Made by a program: the position numbers and the translations under genes. From assembly GCA_943846715.1 (NCBI GenBank), contig OX044356.1, forward strand, positions 1,054,001 through 1,118,000: 64,000 bases of DNA, written 5' to 3'. Source of the DNA: TMED14 sp002378565. Its GTDB lineage: Bacteria; Bacteroidota; Bacteroidia; Flavobacteriales; Schleiferiaceae. The number at the start of each line of letters is the position of its first letter. The stretch's first letter is position 1. Under the pieces are notes generated by a model, which saw only the letters and a list, made by a program, of their open reading frames with translations, was not told where the DNA came from and did not search any database. Positions 51,646 through 60,210 of this stretch are shown piece after piece.

Positions 51646-54024
51646 ATGAAAGCACCAACACCTATTACCCAAACCATCCAACTCCCTGATGGCCGCACCA
51701 TCACATTGGAAACTGGACGCATGGCTCGTCAAGCAGACGGCGCCGTACTTGTCCGCTCAGGAGGCACTGCCCTTTTAGCAACTGTCGTTTCCAACAAAGA
51801 AGCACGTCCAGGGCTGGATTGGCTTCCTTTGACCGTTGAATACAAAGAGAAATTTGCCTCCGCAGGACGCGTTCCTGGTGGATTCCTTAAGCGCGAAGGC
51901 CGTCCAAACGACCGCGAAATCTTGGTATGCCGTTTGGTTGACCGAGTGCTTCGCCCCTTGTTCCCTAAGGACTACCACGCAGAAGTTCAGGTGATCATCA
52001 CCTTGTTCTCTTACGATGAGGACGTTGCTTCCGATTCATTAGCTGGCTTAGCTGCATCTGCTGCCCTTGCCGTCAGTGACATTCCATTCAATGGCCCCAT
52101 GTCTGAGGTCAATGTAGCTCGTATTGATGGTGAGTTTGTCATCAACCCAAGCTATGCACAGCTCGAGAAAGCTGACATGGAAATCATGATGGGCGCAACT
52201 GCTGATAGCGTGACCATGGTAGAAGGTGAGATGGATGAGGTTTCTGAAAAAGAGATGCTTGAAGCCATCAAGATTGGCCATCAGGTCATCAAAACACAAA
52301 TTGAAGGACAGCTTGCTCTTGCAGCAATGGTTCCTACCAGCAGCCCTAAGCGTGTCTACAGTCACGAAGTGCATGATGAGGACCTTCGCAAAGCCATCAA
52401 AGATGCCACCTATGATGCTGCTTATGTTGTTGCAGGTAAAGCTATCGCTGACAAGCATGAGCGAACTGCAGCATTCAAGCAAGTGATGACTGACTTTGTT
52501 GCCACCCTTCCCGAGGAAGAGGCAGGAGAGAAAGAGGGCTTGATTCGTAGTTACTACCATGAAGTTGAAGCATTGGCTGTTCGCAATCAAGTCTTGGACA
52601 ATGGCCTTCGCCTTGATGGCCGTAAGACTGATGAGATTCGTCCCATCTGGTCAGAAGTCGATTTGCTCCCTGGCCCACATGGCTGTGCCTTGTTTACTCG
52701 TGGTGAGACCCAGTCTTTGACCACGGTTACCCTCGGTTCTAAAATGGACAGCAACCGCATTGATGCGGCTACCAAGATTGGTGATGAGAAATTCTACCTC
52801 CACTACAACTTCCCTCCTTTCTCTACCGGCGAGGCTCGCATGATGCGTGGCACCAGCCGTCGTGAAATTGGTCATGGTAACTTGGCACAACGTGCACTCA
52901 AGCGCATGGTGCCTGCTTCATCAGGCTACACCATTCGTGTGGTATCAGAAATTCTTGAGTCTAATGGATCTAGCTCCATGGCAACAGTTTGCGCCGGAAG
53001 CATGGCCATGATGGATGCTGGTCTTGAAATCATTCGTCCCGTCAGTGGCATTGCCATGGGATTGATTACCGATCAGAAGACAGGCAAGTTCGCTGTACTC
53101 AGTGACATTCTTGGCGACGAGGATCACTTGGGCGATATGGACTTCAAGGTCACCGGTACTGAAAAGGGCATCACTGCCTGCCAGATGGACATCAAGGTCA
53201 AGGGACTTTCTTATGAAATCCTTGAGACAGCTTTGATGCAAGCCAATGCTGGCCGTAAGCACATCGGTGGAGAAATGGCTAAGACCATTGACGCACCGCG
53301 CAAAGAGCTCAAGCCACACACACCGAAAATGGTTGTCATGGAGATTCCTAAGGAATACATTGGCGGCGTAATCGGACCTGGTGGCAAGATCATTCAAGGC
53401 ATTCAAGCTGACACCAACACAACCATCACCCTTGAGGAGATTGAAGAGGTTGGTCGCATTGAAATCAGTGGTACTGATGCTGATGGATTGGCAAAAGCTC
53501 AATCAATCATCAAAGAAATCTGCTTTGTTCCTGAAGTTGGCGCATCCTATGACGGTGTCGTGAAAGGCGTTCAGACCTTTGGTGTATTTGTTGAGATTGG
53601 TCGCAACAAGGAAGGCCTCCTTCACGTGTCAGAGATGGCATGGGAACGCGTTGAAGATCCAGCGGACCTCTACAAGGAAGGTGATAAAGTGACTGTGAAG
53701 CTTATTGGCACAGACAAAGGCAAGTTGCGTTTGTCTCGTAAAGTCTTGCTTGAAAAGCCTGAAGGTTATGTTGAGCGCCCATCTCGCCCTCGCCCTGATC
53801 GCAGTGACCGTAGCGATCGCAAGGGTCGTGATGACCGTCGTGGCCGTGACAACGATCGCCGTGGTGGAGATCGTCGACGTGATGACCGCAATAACAAGCC
53901 GAGCAACGACAAGTCTAGCAACGATAAGCCTCGTGAAGACAACCGCGGTGCCCGTGGTAGCCAGAGCGATGAAAGAGGAAACCTCGGTGAGGAAATGAAG
54001 AACAGCAAGCCTTCTGAGGATTAA
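51646..54024 (+). CDS. pnp: Polyribonucleotide nucleotidyltransferase (PNPase)
   Basis: 3'-5' phosphorolytic RNase and part of the RNA decay machinery. The 792 residues have two RNase PH domains (about 10-150 and 320-540; FLKREGRPNDREILVCRLVDR, FSTGEARMMRGTSRREIGHG, VCAGSMAMMDAGL), a KH domain (EYIGGVIGPGGKIIQGIQ near 565-582), and an S1 domain (GVVKGVQTFGVFVEIGRNKEGLLHVSEM). The last 80 or so residues are a disordered tail rich in Arg, Asp, Asn and Ser (RSDRSDRKGRDDRRGR). Such a tail is longer than in E. coli and may bind RNA or partners. rpoD follows after 39 bp. Confidence 0.98.
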   Translation: MKAPTPITQTIQLPDGRTITLETGRMARQADGAVLVRSGGTALLATVVSNKEARPGLDWLPLTVEYKEKFASAGRVPGGFLKREGRPNDREILVCRLVDRVLRPLFPKDYHAEVQVIITLFSYDEDVASDSLAGLAASAALAVSDIPFNGPMSEVNVARIDGEFVINPSYAQLEKADMEIMMGATADSVTMVEGEMDEVSEKEMLEAIKIGHQVIKTQIEGQLALAAMVPTSSPKRVYSHEVHDEDLRKAIKDATYDAAYVVAGKAIADKHERTAAFKQVMTDFVATLPEEEAGEKEGLIRSYYHEVEALAVRNQVLDNGLRLDGRKTDEIRPIWSEVDLLPGPHGCALFTRGETQSLTTVTLGSKMDSNRIDAATKIGDEKFYLHYNFPPFSTGEARMMRGTSRREIGHGNLAQRALKRMVPASSGYTIRVVSEILESNGSSSMATVCAGSMAMMDAGLEIIRPVSGIAMGLITDQKTGKFAVLSDILGDEDHLGDMDFKVTGTEKGITACQMDIKVKGLSYEILETALMQANAGRKHIGGEMAKTIDAPRKELKPHTPKMVVMEIPKEYIGGVIGPGGKIIQGIQADTNTTITLEEIEEVGRIEISGTDADGLAKAQSIIKEICFVPEVGASYDGVVKGVQTFGVFVEIGRNKEGLLHVSEMAWERVEDPADLYKEGDKVTVKLIGTDKGKLRLSRKVLLEKPEGYVERPSRPRPDRSDRSDRKGRDDRRGRDNDRRGGDRRRDDRNNKPSNDKSSNDKPREDNRGARGSQSDERGNLGEEMKNSKPSED

Positions 54025-54063
54025 GTCCAGACATTCCGTTGAATCCCTAATTTGATATTGCGT

Positions 54064-54927
54064 ATGCGTCAGTTAAAAATTACAAAACAAGTTACCAACA
54101 GAGAGACAGCCTCTCTGGATAAGTACCTGCAGGAAATCGGCAAGGTGGATCTCATCACTGCCGAGATGGAAGTTGAATTGGCTCAAAAAATCAAGGCCGG
54201 CGACCAAGTTGCCCTTGAACGTTTGACCAAGGCAAACCTGCGTTTTGTGGTTTCTGTAGCGAAGCAATACCAGAATCAAGGCTTGACACTGCCTGATTTG
54301 ATCAACGAGGGAAACCTTGGTTTGATCAAAGCTGCCAAACGATTTGATGAGACCCGTGGTTTCAAGTTTATTTCCTATGCAGTTTGGTGGATTCGCCAAA
54401 GCATTTTGCAAGCATTAGCTGAGCAATCGCGGATTGTAAGGTTGCCTTTGAACAAGATTGGCTCCATCAACAAAATCAACAAGGCATTTGCCTCTTTGGA
54501 GCAGGAGCATCAACGCCCCCCTAGCCCGATTGAGATTGCGAACAAGTTGGACATGAGTGAGCAAGATGTGAAGGAGTCCCTTCGCAACAGCGGTCGCCAC
54601 GTGTCCATGGACGCACCCTTGGTTGAAGGCGAGGACAGCAACCTTTATGATGTACTGAACTCTGACAGCAGCCCGAACCCCGATGACGACCTCATGGTGG
54701 ATTCACTGCGCACTGAGATTGAGCGTGCATTAACCACGCTCACGCCCCGTGAAGGTGATGTCGTCAGACTTTACTTTGGCCTCAATGCAAAGCAGCCCCT
54801 CACCCTTGAGGAGATTGGAGAGAAATTTGACTTGACCCGCGAACGCGTTCGACAAATCAAGGAGAAGGCCATACGCCGAATGAAACACGCTTCCAGAAGT
54901 AAGATTCTGAAAACCTACCTTGGCTGA
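54064..54927 (+). CDS. rpoD: Primary RNA polymerase sigma factor RpoD
   Basis: Housekeeping sigma factor of Bacteroidota. From the ATG at 54064 (a TTG four codons upstream is in frame) it has 287 residues, with no region 1.1, as is normal in this phylum. Region 1.2 DKYLQEIGKVDLITAEME, region 2 (NLRFVVSVAKQYQNQGLTLPDLINEGNLGLIKAAKRFDETRGFKFISYAVWWIRQSI), region 3 and region 4.2 (TLEEIGEKFDLTRERVRQIKEKAIRRM) are complete. It should recognise the TTG / TAnnTTTG promoters found across the window. pnp is directly upstream; a strong terminator follows. Confidence 0.98.
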   Translation: MRQLKITKQVTNRETASLDKYLQEIGKVDLITAEMEVELAQKIKAGDQVALERLTKANLRFVVSVAKQYQNQGLTLPDLINEGNLGLIKAAKRFDETRGFKFISYAVWWIRQSILQALAEQSRIVRLPLNKIGSINKINKAFASLEQEHQRPPSPIEIANKLDMSEQDVKESLRNSGRHVSMDAPLVEGEDSNLYDVLNSDSSPNPDDDLMVDSLRTEIERALTTLTPREGDVVRLYFGLNAKQPLTLEEIGEKFDLTRERVRQIKEKAIRRMKHASRSKILKTYLG

Positions 54928-54987
54928 TACCTTTCTATAAGGGCCATGCAGGTAAGTATGAAAAAGCTTCTCCGAAAGGACACATTG

Positions 54988-55018
54988 ACCGCCATGAATT
55001 TTCATGGCGGTTTTTTAA
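54988..55018 (+). terminator. Rho-independent terminator after rpoD
   Basis: ACCGCCATG at 54988-54996 pairs perfectly with CATGGCGGT at 55003-55011, followed by TTTTT. Confidence 0.9.
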
Positions 55019-55063
55019 TGCTGTTAACCCAAGCAAGTCCGTAAATTGACTAATTTCACAAGC

Positions 55064-56416
55064 ATGAGATACCCACCATTGAAAACCCTGACTGCCATCT
55101 TTTTGATTGCTCTGTTAGCAGCCTGTTCTCCAGCAAATAGAGCTTTGAAGCACAGTAAATCCTTGGCAAAATCTGGACTAACCTATGAAGCAACCCTGGC
55201 GGCCTTGGATGCAGTTGAGGCAAAGCCCAATTACAAAAAAGCCATGGTTCAGGTGAAAACCCTTGGCACCAAGGAGATTCAAAATCAAATGCGTGAGTTC
55301 AATGAGCTCAAGACAGTTGGGGAGACAGTTGGTGCTTTGGATGCCTACGTCAGAGCATGGGACATCGAACAGAGAGCTGCCAACCTAGGCGTTTTACTCA
55401 CAGGCACTTCAGCTCATGCCAGTGACTTCGCCAACCTGCGAATCGGTTACATCCAAGAACTTGACGGCAAAGGGCAAGCTGCTTTACAAAGCGAAGATTT
55501 CACTGCTGCAGAGCGCATTTATTTGCGTGCGTTGAACTACGACCCAGAGAATGAATCACTCAGGGCATCATGGGTGACAGCTGTTGGCGAGCCCGCCTAC
55601 CGTGAAGCACAAAGCTTGATGACTGAAAGCAAATACCGGACAGCATACATTGTACTTGAGGACCTTGAGCGCTTAACGGAGACCACATACAAGGACGCTA
55701 GAGACATTCAAAGCAAGGCAGTAAAAGAGGGCTCTGTCACTATTGGTGTCAGGGATGTGCTTGCCCCAACACGGCAAGAGTTGGATATCGCAAGGGGCTT
55801 GCGATCGGATCTCATCAGCAACCTGATTGGCACACAAGACCCATTCATTGCATGGATTGACTGGAATGAGAAAAACCGTTATGAAGCCACTGAGCAACCT
55901 GACTATTTGTTGGAGCTTGAGATGACCAACTGGCGTGAGATGCCTGGGGTTCGAACCAGCTATGAACGCAAGGGCTATCGCAGGGTAGCAATCGTGACCA
56001 AAGACCCGGACACAGGTGCTAAAGCCACAACCTACGACTACCAAAAGGTGATCTACCACGATATCGATTTCAAGTACTTGGTTCACGGGGCACTCAGGAT
56101 GGCATTGGTCGAGCCAACGACCAAAGAAGTGCTTGTGAGCCGTGAGGTTGAAGACATCGTTGAACGCACCATTGCTACGGCACAGTATAGCGGTGACGCG
56201 ACCAACATCTACCCTGGTCATTGGACTAACAGGTCTGAGGATAAGCCCAGTGATGTCGTGAACCATTCTGGCAAGGCTGTATTGACTTCGCGGTTTCGAA
56301 CCAGCAACAACCCGAGAATCATTTACCAGATGCAGGAGCAGATAAGGAACTCACTGGTCAAAAAGGCATCCATCACCATGTTTGAAGCCATGCATAGCTC
56401 AACTTTCTTGCCTTAA
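55064..56416 (+). CDS. TPR-like outer-membrane-associated lipoprotein
   Basis: A 450-residue lipoprotein, started at the ATG at 55064 with signal peptide MRYPPLKTLTAIFLIALLAAC (lipid Cys at 21). Residues 30-210 are helical with TPR-like units (GKGQAALQSEDFTAAERIYLRALNYDPENESL). The second half is beta-rich with YLLELEMTNWREMPGVRTSYERKGY and KVIYHDIDFKYLVHGALRMALVEP, and lacks a family I can name. It stands alone between two terminator-flanked units, directly upstream of the tmRNA gene. Role unknown. Confidence 0.8.
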   Translation: MRYPPLKTLTAIFLIALLAACSPANRALKHSKSLAKSGLTYEATLAALDAVEAKPNYKKAMVQVKTLGTKEIQNQMREFNELKTVGETVGALDAYVRAWDIEQRAANLGVLLTGTSAHASDFANLRIGYIQELDGKGQAALQSEDFTAAERIYLRALNYDPENESLRASWVTAVGEPAYREAQSLMTESKYRTAYIVLEDLERLTETTYKDARDIQSKAVKEGSVTIGVRDVLAPTRQELDIARGLRSDLISNLIGTQDPFIAWIDWNEKNRYEATEQPDYLLELEMTNWREMPGVRTSYERKGYRRVAIVTKDPDTGAKATTYDYQKVIYHDIDFKYLVHGALRMALVEPTTKEVLVSREVEDIVERTIATAQYSGDATNIYPGHWTNRSEDKPSDVVNHSGKAVLTSRFRTSNNPRIIYQMQEQIRNSLVKKASITMFEAMHSSTFLP

Positions 56417-56432
56417 GGAAAGATAATCACGC

Positions 56433-56460
56433 TTTGAGTTAGAGATTCCACTTAACTTTG
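56433..56460 (+). promoter_or_regulatory. Candidate ssrA promoter (TTTG-N16-TAACTTTG)
   Basis: TTTG at 56433-56436, a 16-nt spacer, and TAACTTTG at 56453-56460, 12 bp before the mature tmRNA 5' end. The -7 is exact; the spacer is a little short. Confidence 0.5.
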
Positions 56461-56472
56461 CGGCACATATCT

Positions 56473-56867
56473 GGGGCTGACCGGTTTTGACAGCAAGCCG
56501 ATAGATCATGTAAGCATGTCGAGCTATTGGGTTGATGCTCGCAAATACAACATCCAATTTTTTTAACTGGCGAGCACAACTACGCTCTTGCCGCTTAATT
56601 CTCGATAGAGAGCTAAGCTTATTCTACACTAGGTGCAGAAGCAAGACATCCCTCAAGATCCCCGTTCTACGGAGCTTGATCAAGGGGTGTAGTAAGGTAG
56701 AACTAGGGTGAAGCATGTCATGGGCTGATTCTGAAAACATACATGGCTAAGTGCTGGTTGGGTTGTCACTCATCAGGCCTGCATCGAAAACCAATGAATG
56801 ACTAAGCATGTAGAAGGCACGATATGTCCTTGCCTGGACGTGGGTTCGATTCCCACCAGCTCCACCA
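56473..56867 (+). ncRNA. ssrA: Transfer-messenger RNA (tmRNA)
   Basis: Rescues stalled ribosomes with SmpB. The 5' end GGGGCTG (56473-56479) pairs with CAGCTCC just before the encoded 3' ACCA, forming the tRNA-like acceptor stem with one G-U. GGTTCGATTCCCACC-type T-arm is at about 56841-56857. The tag frame starts at GGC 56569 and encodes GEHNYALAA, stop TAA 56596-56598, in the style of the Bacteroidota GENNYALAA tag. It has its own promoter and a perfect terminator palindrome that starts at its last base. The length is 395 nt. The coding potential seen across this region is incidental. Confidence 0.96.
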
Positions 56868-56902
56868 AAAATAAACCCACTCATATGAGTGGGTTTATTT
56901 TT
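56867..56902. terminator. Terminator palindrome after ssrA
   Basis: A perfect 36-bp palindrome centred on CATATG (AAAATAAACCCACTCAT and its complement). With A/T-rich ends it works on both strands, serving ssrA and the convergent lipoprotein gene. Confidence 0.9.
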
Positions 56903-56924
56903 ATAAATTACGATAATTTAATAA

Positions 56925-57407
56925 TTATTCAGATAATTGTTTGTAAAATTTACGAGCATCCCAATAGTCTTGTTCTTGAAATATCTTGCCATCTTTCATT
57001 TTAACAAGGGTTGCGCCATAAACATTAACTTTTTTACCACTTTCAGCATGGGTCCCTTTAAAATTCCAGTGCTTAATAAGTTGATCACCATCACCAAATA
57101 AATTGACAATTAAAAATTCAGAGTCAGGAAAACCTGTAATATATCCTGCATAAGCATTTTTAAATTCTTCTGGACCTGTAGCGTTAACAACTCCATCTTC
57201 ATTCAGATGGGTAACATTCTCATGAAGGTATTCATCTAATACATTAATATCTCTCTTAAGAAAAGACTTTTCCCAAGCAGATCTATAATTTTCCATATTG
57301 TCGGATAATAATACTTTTGAATTTTTTAGTTCAGTACATGCATCTGATTCTTTATTAGTACAACTAAATATAGAAAGCACTAATGTTATTAATAATAATT
57401 TTTTCAT
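56925..57407 (-). CDS. SnoaL/NTF2-like lipoprotein
   Basis: A 160-residue lipoprotein: signal peptide MKKLLLITLVLSIFSC (lipid Cys at 16), then an alpha+beta cone of the NTF2/SnoaL type (YRSAWEKSFLKRDINVLDEYLHENVTHL, EEFKNAYAGYITGFPDSEF, HWNFKGTHAESGKKVNVYGATLVKMKDGKIFQEQDYWD). These folds bind small hydrophobic ligands or act as enzymes such as epoxide hydrolases and cyclases; no specific role can be read. It is clearly AT-rich compared with genes left of ssrA. The leader holds a 21-bp tandem duplication. Confidence 0.82.
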   Translation of the reverse strand: MKKLLLITLVLSIFSCTNKESDACTELKNSKVLLSDNMENYRSAWEKSFLKRDINVLDEYLHENVTHLNEDGVVNATGPEEFKNAYAGYITGFPDSEFLIVNLFGDGDQLIKHWNFKGTHAESGKKVNVYGATLVKMKDGKIFQEQDYWDARKFYKQLSE

Positions 57408-57411
57408 TTTT

Positions 57412-57453
57412 TTATTTGTTTTATTTAATGTGTTATTTGTTTTATTTAATGTG
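57412..57453. repeat. Two perfect 21-bp tandem repeats
   Basis: TTATTTGTTTTATTTAATGT plus G occurs at 57412-57432 and again, identically, at 57433-57453, directly upstream of the SnoaL-like gene's ATG (57407), inside its presumed leader. Confidence 0.95.
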
Positions 57454-57481
57454 TAATAATAATTAATAAAATATACATAAA

Positions 57482-57489
57482 CAAATGTA
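57482..57489 (-). promoter_or_regulatory. -7 element for the SnoaL-like lipoprotein (TACATTTG)
   Basis: Minus strand TACATTTG matches TAnnTTTG. It predicts a leader of about 70 nt that contains both 21-bp repeats. No -33 TTG at usual spacing. Confidence 0.35.
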
Positions 57490-57560
57490 AAGTTTACTTA
57501 ACTTTTAATTTTTAAGTCCGAGGTTTCACTATATTAGCTTGCTAACCTAAAATCATATAC

Positions 57561-58694
57561 ATGAAAAAGATTCTATTTTCTCTCACCGCCCTAACCCTCC
57601 TGATGTGGGGCTGTAATCAAGCTGGCTCTTCATCCTTAACGGAAGATTCTGTCTTAACGGAAGATTCTGTTCGCGAATTTGCCATAAGCCAAATTGAAAA
57701 CCAGGTGGGTTACGACGATGCCGTTGAAGGGTTTCTTGCCGGACTGTCTGAAGACTTGGTCATCTGGTCAAATCCCGTATGGAAAAATACGCCAAGGAAA
57801 TCCTCCTTTAGCAACGTGGACGGAAGTGGATTTTATGAAGATTCAATACAGGTAGTCCTGCATGATGTATACATGATGGGTGATTATGCCAATGTGATGG
57901 GCACCATTAAGTGGTACATCGCGGGTGTCAACACAACCTATCGCAATTTCTCTGGAATCATCACCGCAAATGACGATAAGCAACTCCAGTGGAGCCGGTG
58001 GGTTGGCATTGACAACTCTGAACTTGCATGGGGATTCCTGTGGCCGAGCAACACCATTGAAGGCGGTTTACAGCCCTACAATGAAATGCGTAATGCCATG
58101 ATGAATTTGGACAATGTTCGAGCCAAGGAGCTATCGGATTCTCTTGTTGAAGCAGACCCTAGCTGGGCCACAGCACACTTGGGGCAACTCCACTATTATT
58201 GGATGAACAATGACAAGGAAAATTTGCAAGTGACGTATGATGCAGCCGTTTCAAAATTGGGTGATGCAAGTCGTGCAGAAAAGCATTTCATCCTCTCCTA
58301 TACCAGAGACAGAGATGTTGCAAACGACCACTTGGAGGAAGCCCTTCTTTTTGCTCCTGTCGATCCCATGGTTCGCGCCTGGTATGCCTGGGGCGAAGCC
58401 GATGCTGATCGTGCCATTGACATCATGAAGCACGCGTGGGAACGCTTACCTGAACATGGTGGTGTGAACAATATGATAGCATACAAGTACATGGCTGCAG
58501 GAAACATGGAAAAAGCAAAGCAACATTTCGAAATCTTTGCCCGGGCTCACCCTGATGTCCCAAATGCCTTTGACTCTTATGGTGATTACTATGAAAAAGC
58601 TGGCGACCTGGAAAAGGCAAAAGAGATGTACATGAAGGCCTACGAATTGGATAACACCTGGACTGTGTCTAAGGAAAAAGCCGAGGCACTATAA
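57561..58694 (+). CDS. Lipoprotein with NTF2-like and TPR domains
   Basis: A 377-residue lipoprotein: signal peptide MKKILFSLTALTLLMWGC (lipid Cys at 18), a linker with LTEDSV twice, an NTF2/DUF4440-like domain at about 40-155 (LAGLSEDLVIWSNPVWK..., GDYANVMGTIKWYIAGVNTTYRNFSGII), and TPR-type helices from about 180 to the end (NMEKAKQHFEIFARAHPDVPNAFDSYGDYYEKAGDLEKAKEMYMKAYELD). Proteins with this mix are often extracellular sensors or scaffolds; role unknown. It is divergent from the SnoaL-like gene and ends at a strong terminator. Confidence 0.82.
   Translation: MKKILFSLTALTLLMWGCNQAGSSSLTEDSVLTEDSVREFAISQIENQVGYDDAVEGFLAGLSEDLVIWSNPVWKNTPRKSSFSNVDGSGFYEDSIQVVLHDVYMMGDYANVMGTIKWYIAGVNTTYRNFSGIITANDDKQLQWSRWVGIDNSELAWGFLWPSNTIEGGLQPYNEMRNAMMNLDNVRAKELSDSLVEADPSWATAHLGQLHYYWMNNDKENLQVTYDAAVSKLGDASRAEKHFILSYTRDRDVANDHLEEALLFAPVDPMVRAWYAWGEADADRAIDIMKHAWERLPEHGGVNNMIAYKYMAAGNMEKAKQHFEIFARAHPDVPNAFDSYGDYYEKAGDLEKAKEMYMKAYELDNTWTVSKEKAEAL
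57636..57671 (+). repeat. 18-bp in-frame tandem duplication
   Basis: TTAACGGAAGATTCTGTC at 57636-57653 is repeated at 57654-57671 with the last base changed to T. It encodes LTEDSV twice in the linker after the lipobox. Confidence 0.95.
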
Positions 58695-58772
58695 GACATT
58701 CTCCATCCCTCTGGATGAAGGCAGAGTCTGCACAACACTTTTAATCGCCCGCGCTACGCGTAAGGGCAATAG

Positions 58773-58804
58773 AAAACCCGCTACGTTCCGTAGCGGGTTT
58801 TACT
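58773..58804 (+). terminator. Rho-independent terminator after the NTF2/TPR lipoprotein
   Basis: AAAACCCGCTACG at 58773-58785 pairs perfectly with CGTAGCGGGTTTT at 58789-58801 around TTC. Confidence 0.92.
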
Positions 58805-58877
58805 ATTCTTAGCGGAGAAGTGCAGCAGGTAATTTGAAAAGTTGATGGGGATTTAAGAACTCAGGGTCTATAGAGAG

Positions 58878-60209
58878 ATGGTTCTATTTATCTTAACACC
58901 CAACAAAAAAGGAAAGATCAACAACGCTAAAAAAATAGGATTCTGGGGTTGTACGGCACTTGTTGTAGGAAACATGATAGGTTCTGGAATCTTTATGTTG
59001 CCTGCCACACTAGCCGCTTTCGGAGGGATAAGTATCGTAGGATGGATTTGCGCATCCATAGGTGCCGTGTTACTGGCCGTGGTTTTCGGGTACCTGGGAA
59101 AGCTCGCCCCCGAAGCTAATGGCGGGCCCTTTGCCTACACGAAGTTAGGTATGGGTGACTTCTCTGCTTACTTAGTGGCGTGGGGGTATTGGGTTTCAAT
59201 CTGGTGTGCAAACGCTGCAATCACAGTGGCTGCCGTAGGGTACCTTGCTGTATTTTTTCCTGTCTTAGGCGAATCTGCCATCGTTTCTATTGTAACAGGG
59301 CTGGGCATTATCTGGTTCTTTACTTGGATTAATTCCAAAGAAATTAAAACCATTGCTTTAGTCCAAATCATTACTGCCACGCTTAAAGTCACTCCCATTT
59401 TACTTATCGGGATTTGGGGGATATGCTATGTTCAACTGGAAAATTTCACCCCCTTCAATTTCAGTGGAAAAAGTGATTTCTCGGTGATTACAACGACGAC
59501 CATGCTTACATTTTTTGCCTTTTTAGGCATGGAGAGTGCCACCATCCCTAGTGGAAGTGTTAAAGATTCTGCGACAACCGTAAGAAAAGCTACGATTTTC
59601 GGGACGCTAGCCACCGTCGTTATTTATATCATCAGCTCAGTATCTATCATGGGCATCATCCCAGCTGAGGTGCTGGCTGAATCGAGTGCGCCATTTGCAG
59701 ATGTTGCAGAGATATTTTGGGGAGGGACCGCCAAGTATGTCGTTGCCGCAGGAGCCGTCATAGCAACCATGGGAGCCCTTAACGGCTGGATCCTCATGCA
59801 GGGAGCCATCCCTATGGCGGCAGCTCAAGCGGGGTTGTTTCCGACAATATTTGGCAAGGTGAATAAATCCAATTCTCCTATTTACGGAATTATTATTTCA
59901 AGTTTTATTGTGTCAATTTTCATGCTTTTCAACTACTCAAATAGCCTGGTTGAAACATTCTCCTACATGATGCAATTGACTACCCTGGCAGTAACCATTC
60001 CATTCCTTTTCTCAATAATAAGCTTCGTTATCATTCTTAAAAGGTCCAATTCGGGGTATTACCAGAAACTGACAGTGGCCATTTTCGCCTTTCTCTTTAC
60101 GGCTTGGATTATGGCAGGATGCGGGTCAGAAGTGCTGATTTCAGGACTTCTATTGTTTTTACTAGGAATACCAATCTACTTTTGGATTACAAGAGAAAAA
60201 GCTAAATAA
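58878..60209 (+). CDS. APC-family amino-acid permease/antiporter
   Basis: A 443-residue inner-membrane carrier with about 12 helices. Helix 1 has GNMIGSGIFMLPATLAAFGG, the unwound substrate-binding GSGIF motif of the APC superfamily, and YTKLGMGDFSAYLVAWGYWVS is typical of the AdiC/CadB/PotE group of basic amino-acid or amine antiporters. Helix 6 carries FFAFLGMESATIPSGSVKD, also like AdiC. The substrate is an amino acid, amine or derivative. The Rieske oxygenase gene begins one base after the stop, so transport and oxidation of the same compound is a reasonable inference. Confidence 0.88.
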   Translation: MVLFILTPNKKGKINNAKKIGFWGCTALVVGNMIGSGIFMLPATLAAFGGISIVGWICASIGAVLLAVVFGYLGKLAPEANGGPFAYTKLGMGDFSAYLVAWGYWVSIWCANAAITVAAVGYLAVFFPVLGESAIVSIVTGLGIIWFFTWINSKEIKTIALVQIITATLKVTPILLIGIWGICYVQLENFTPFNFSGKSDFSVITTTTMLTFFAFLGMESATIPSGSVKDSATTVRKATIFGTLATVVIYIISSVSIMGIIPAEVLAESSAPFADVAEIFWGGTAKYVVAAGAVIATMGALNGWILMQGAIPMAAAQAGLFPTIFGKVNKSNSPIYGIIISSFIVSIFMLFNYSNSLVETFSYMMQLTTLAVTIPFLFSIISFVIILKRSNSGYYQKLTVAIFAFLFTAWIMAGCGSEVLISGLLLFLLGIPIYFWITREKAK

Positions 60210-60210
60210 C

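Noticed and set aside
52048..53502. Two long minus-strand frames (52048-52590 and 52945-53502)
   Set aside because: Both are antisense to pnp and show no family pattern; the pnp frame is complete and conserved.
55673..56266. 197-codon minus-strand frame
   Set aside because: Antisense to the TPR-like lipoprotein, whose signal peptide and length are coherent.
56798..57004. 68-codon plus-strand frame starting in ssrA
   Set aside because: It begins in the tRNA-like part of tmRNA and runs through the terminator.
57412..57671. Repeats as a possible CRISPR or satellite array
   Set aside because: Only two copies each, of different sequence, directly abutting and without spacers.
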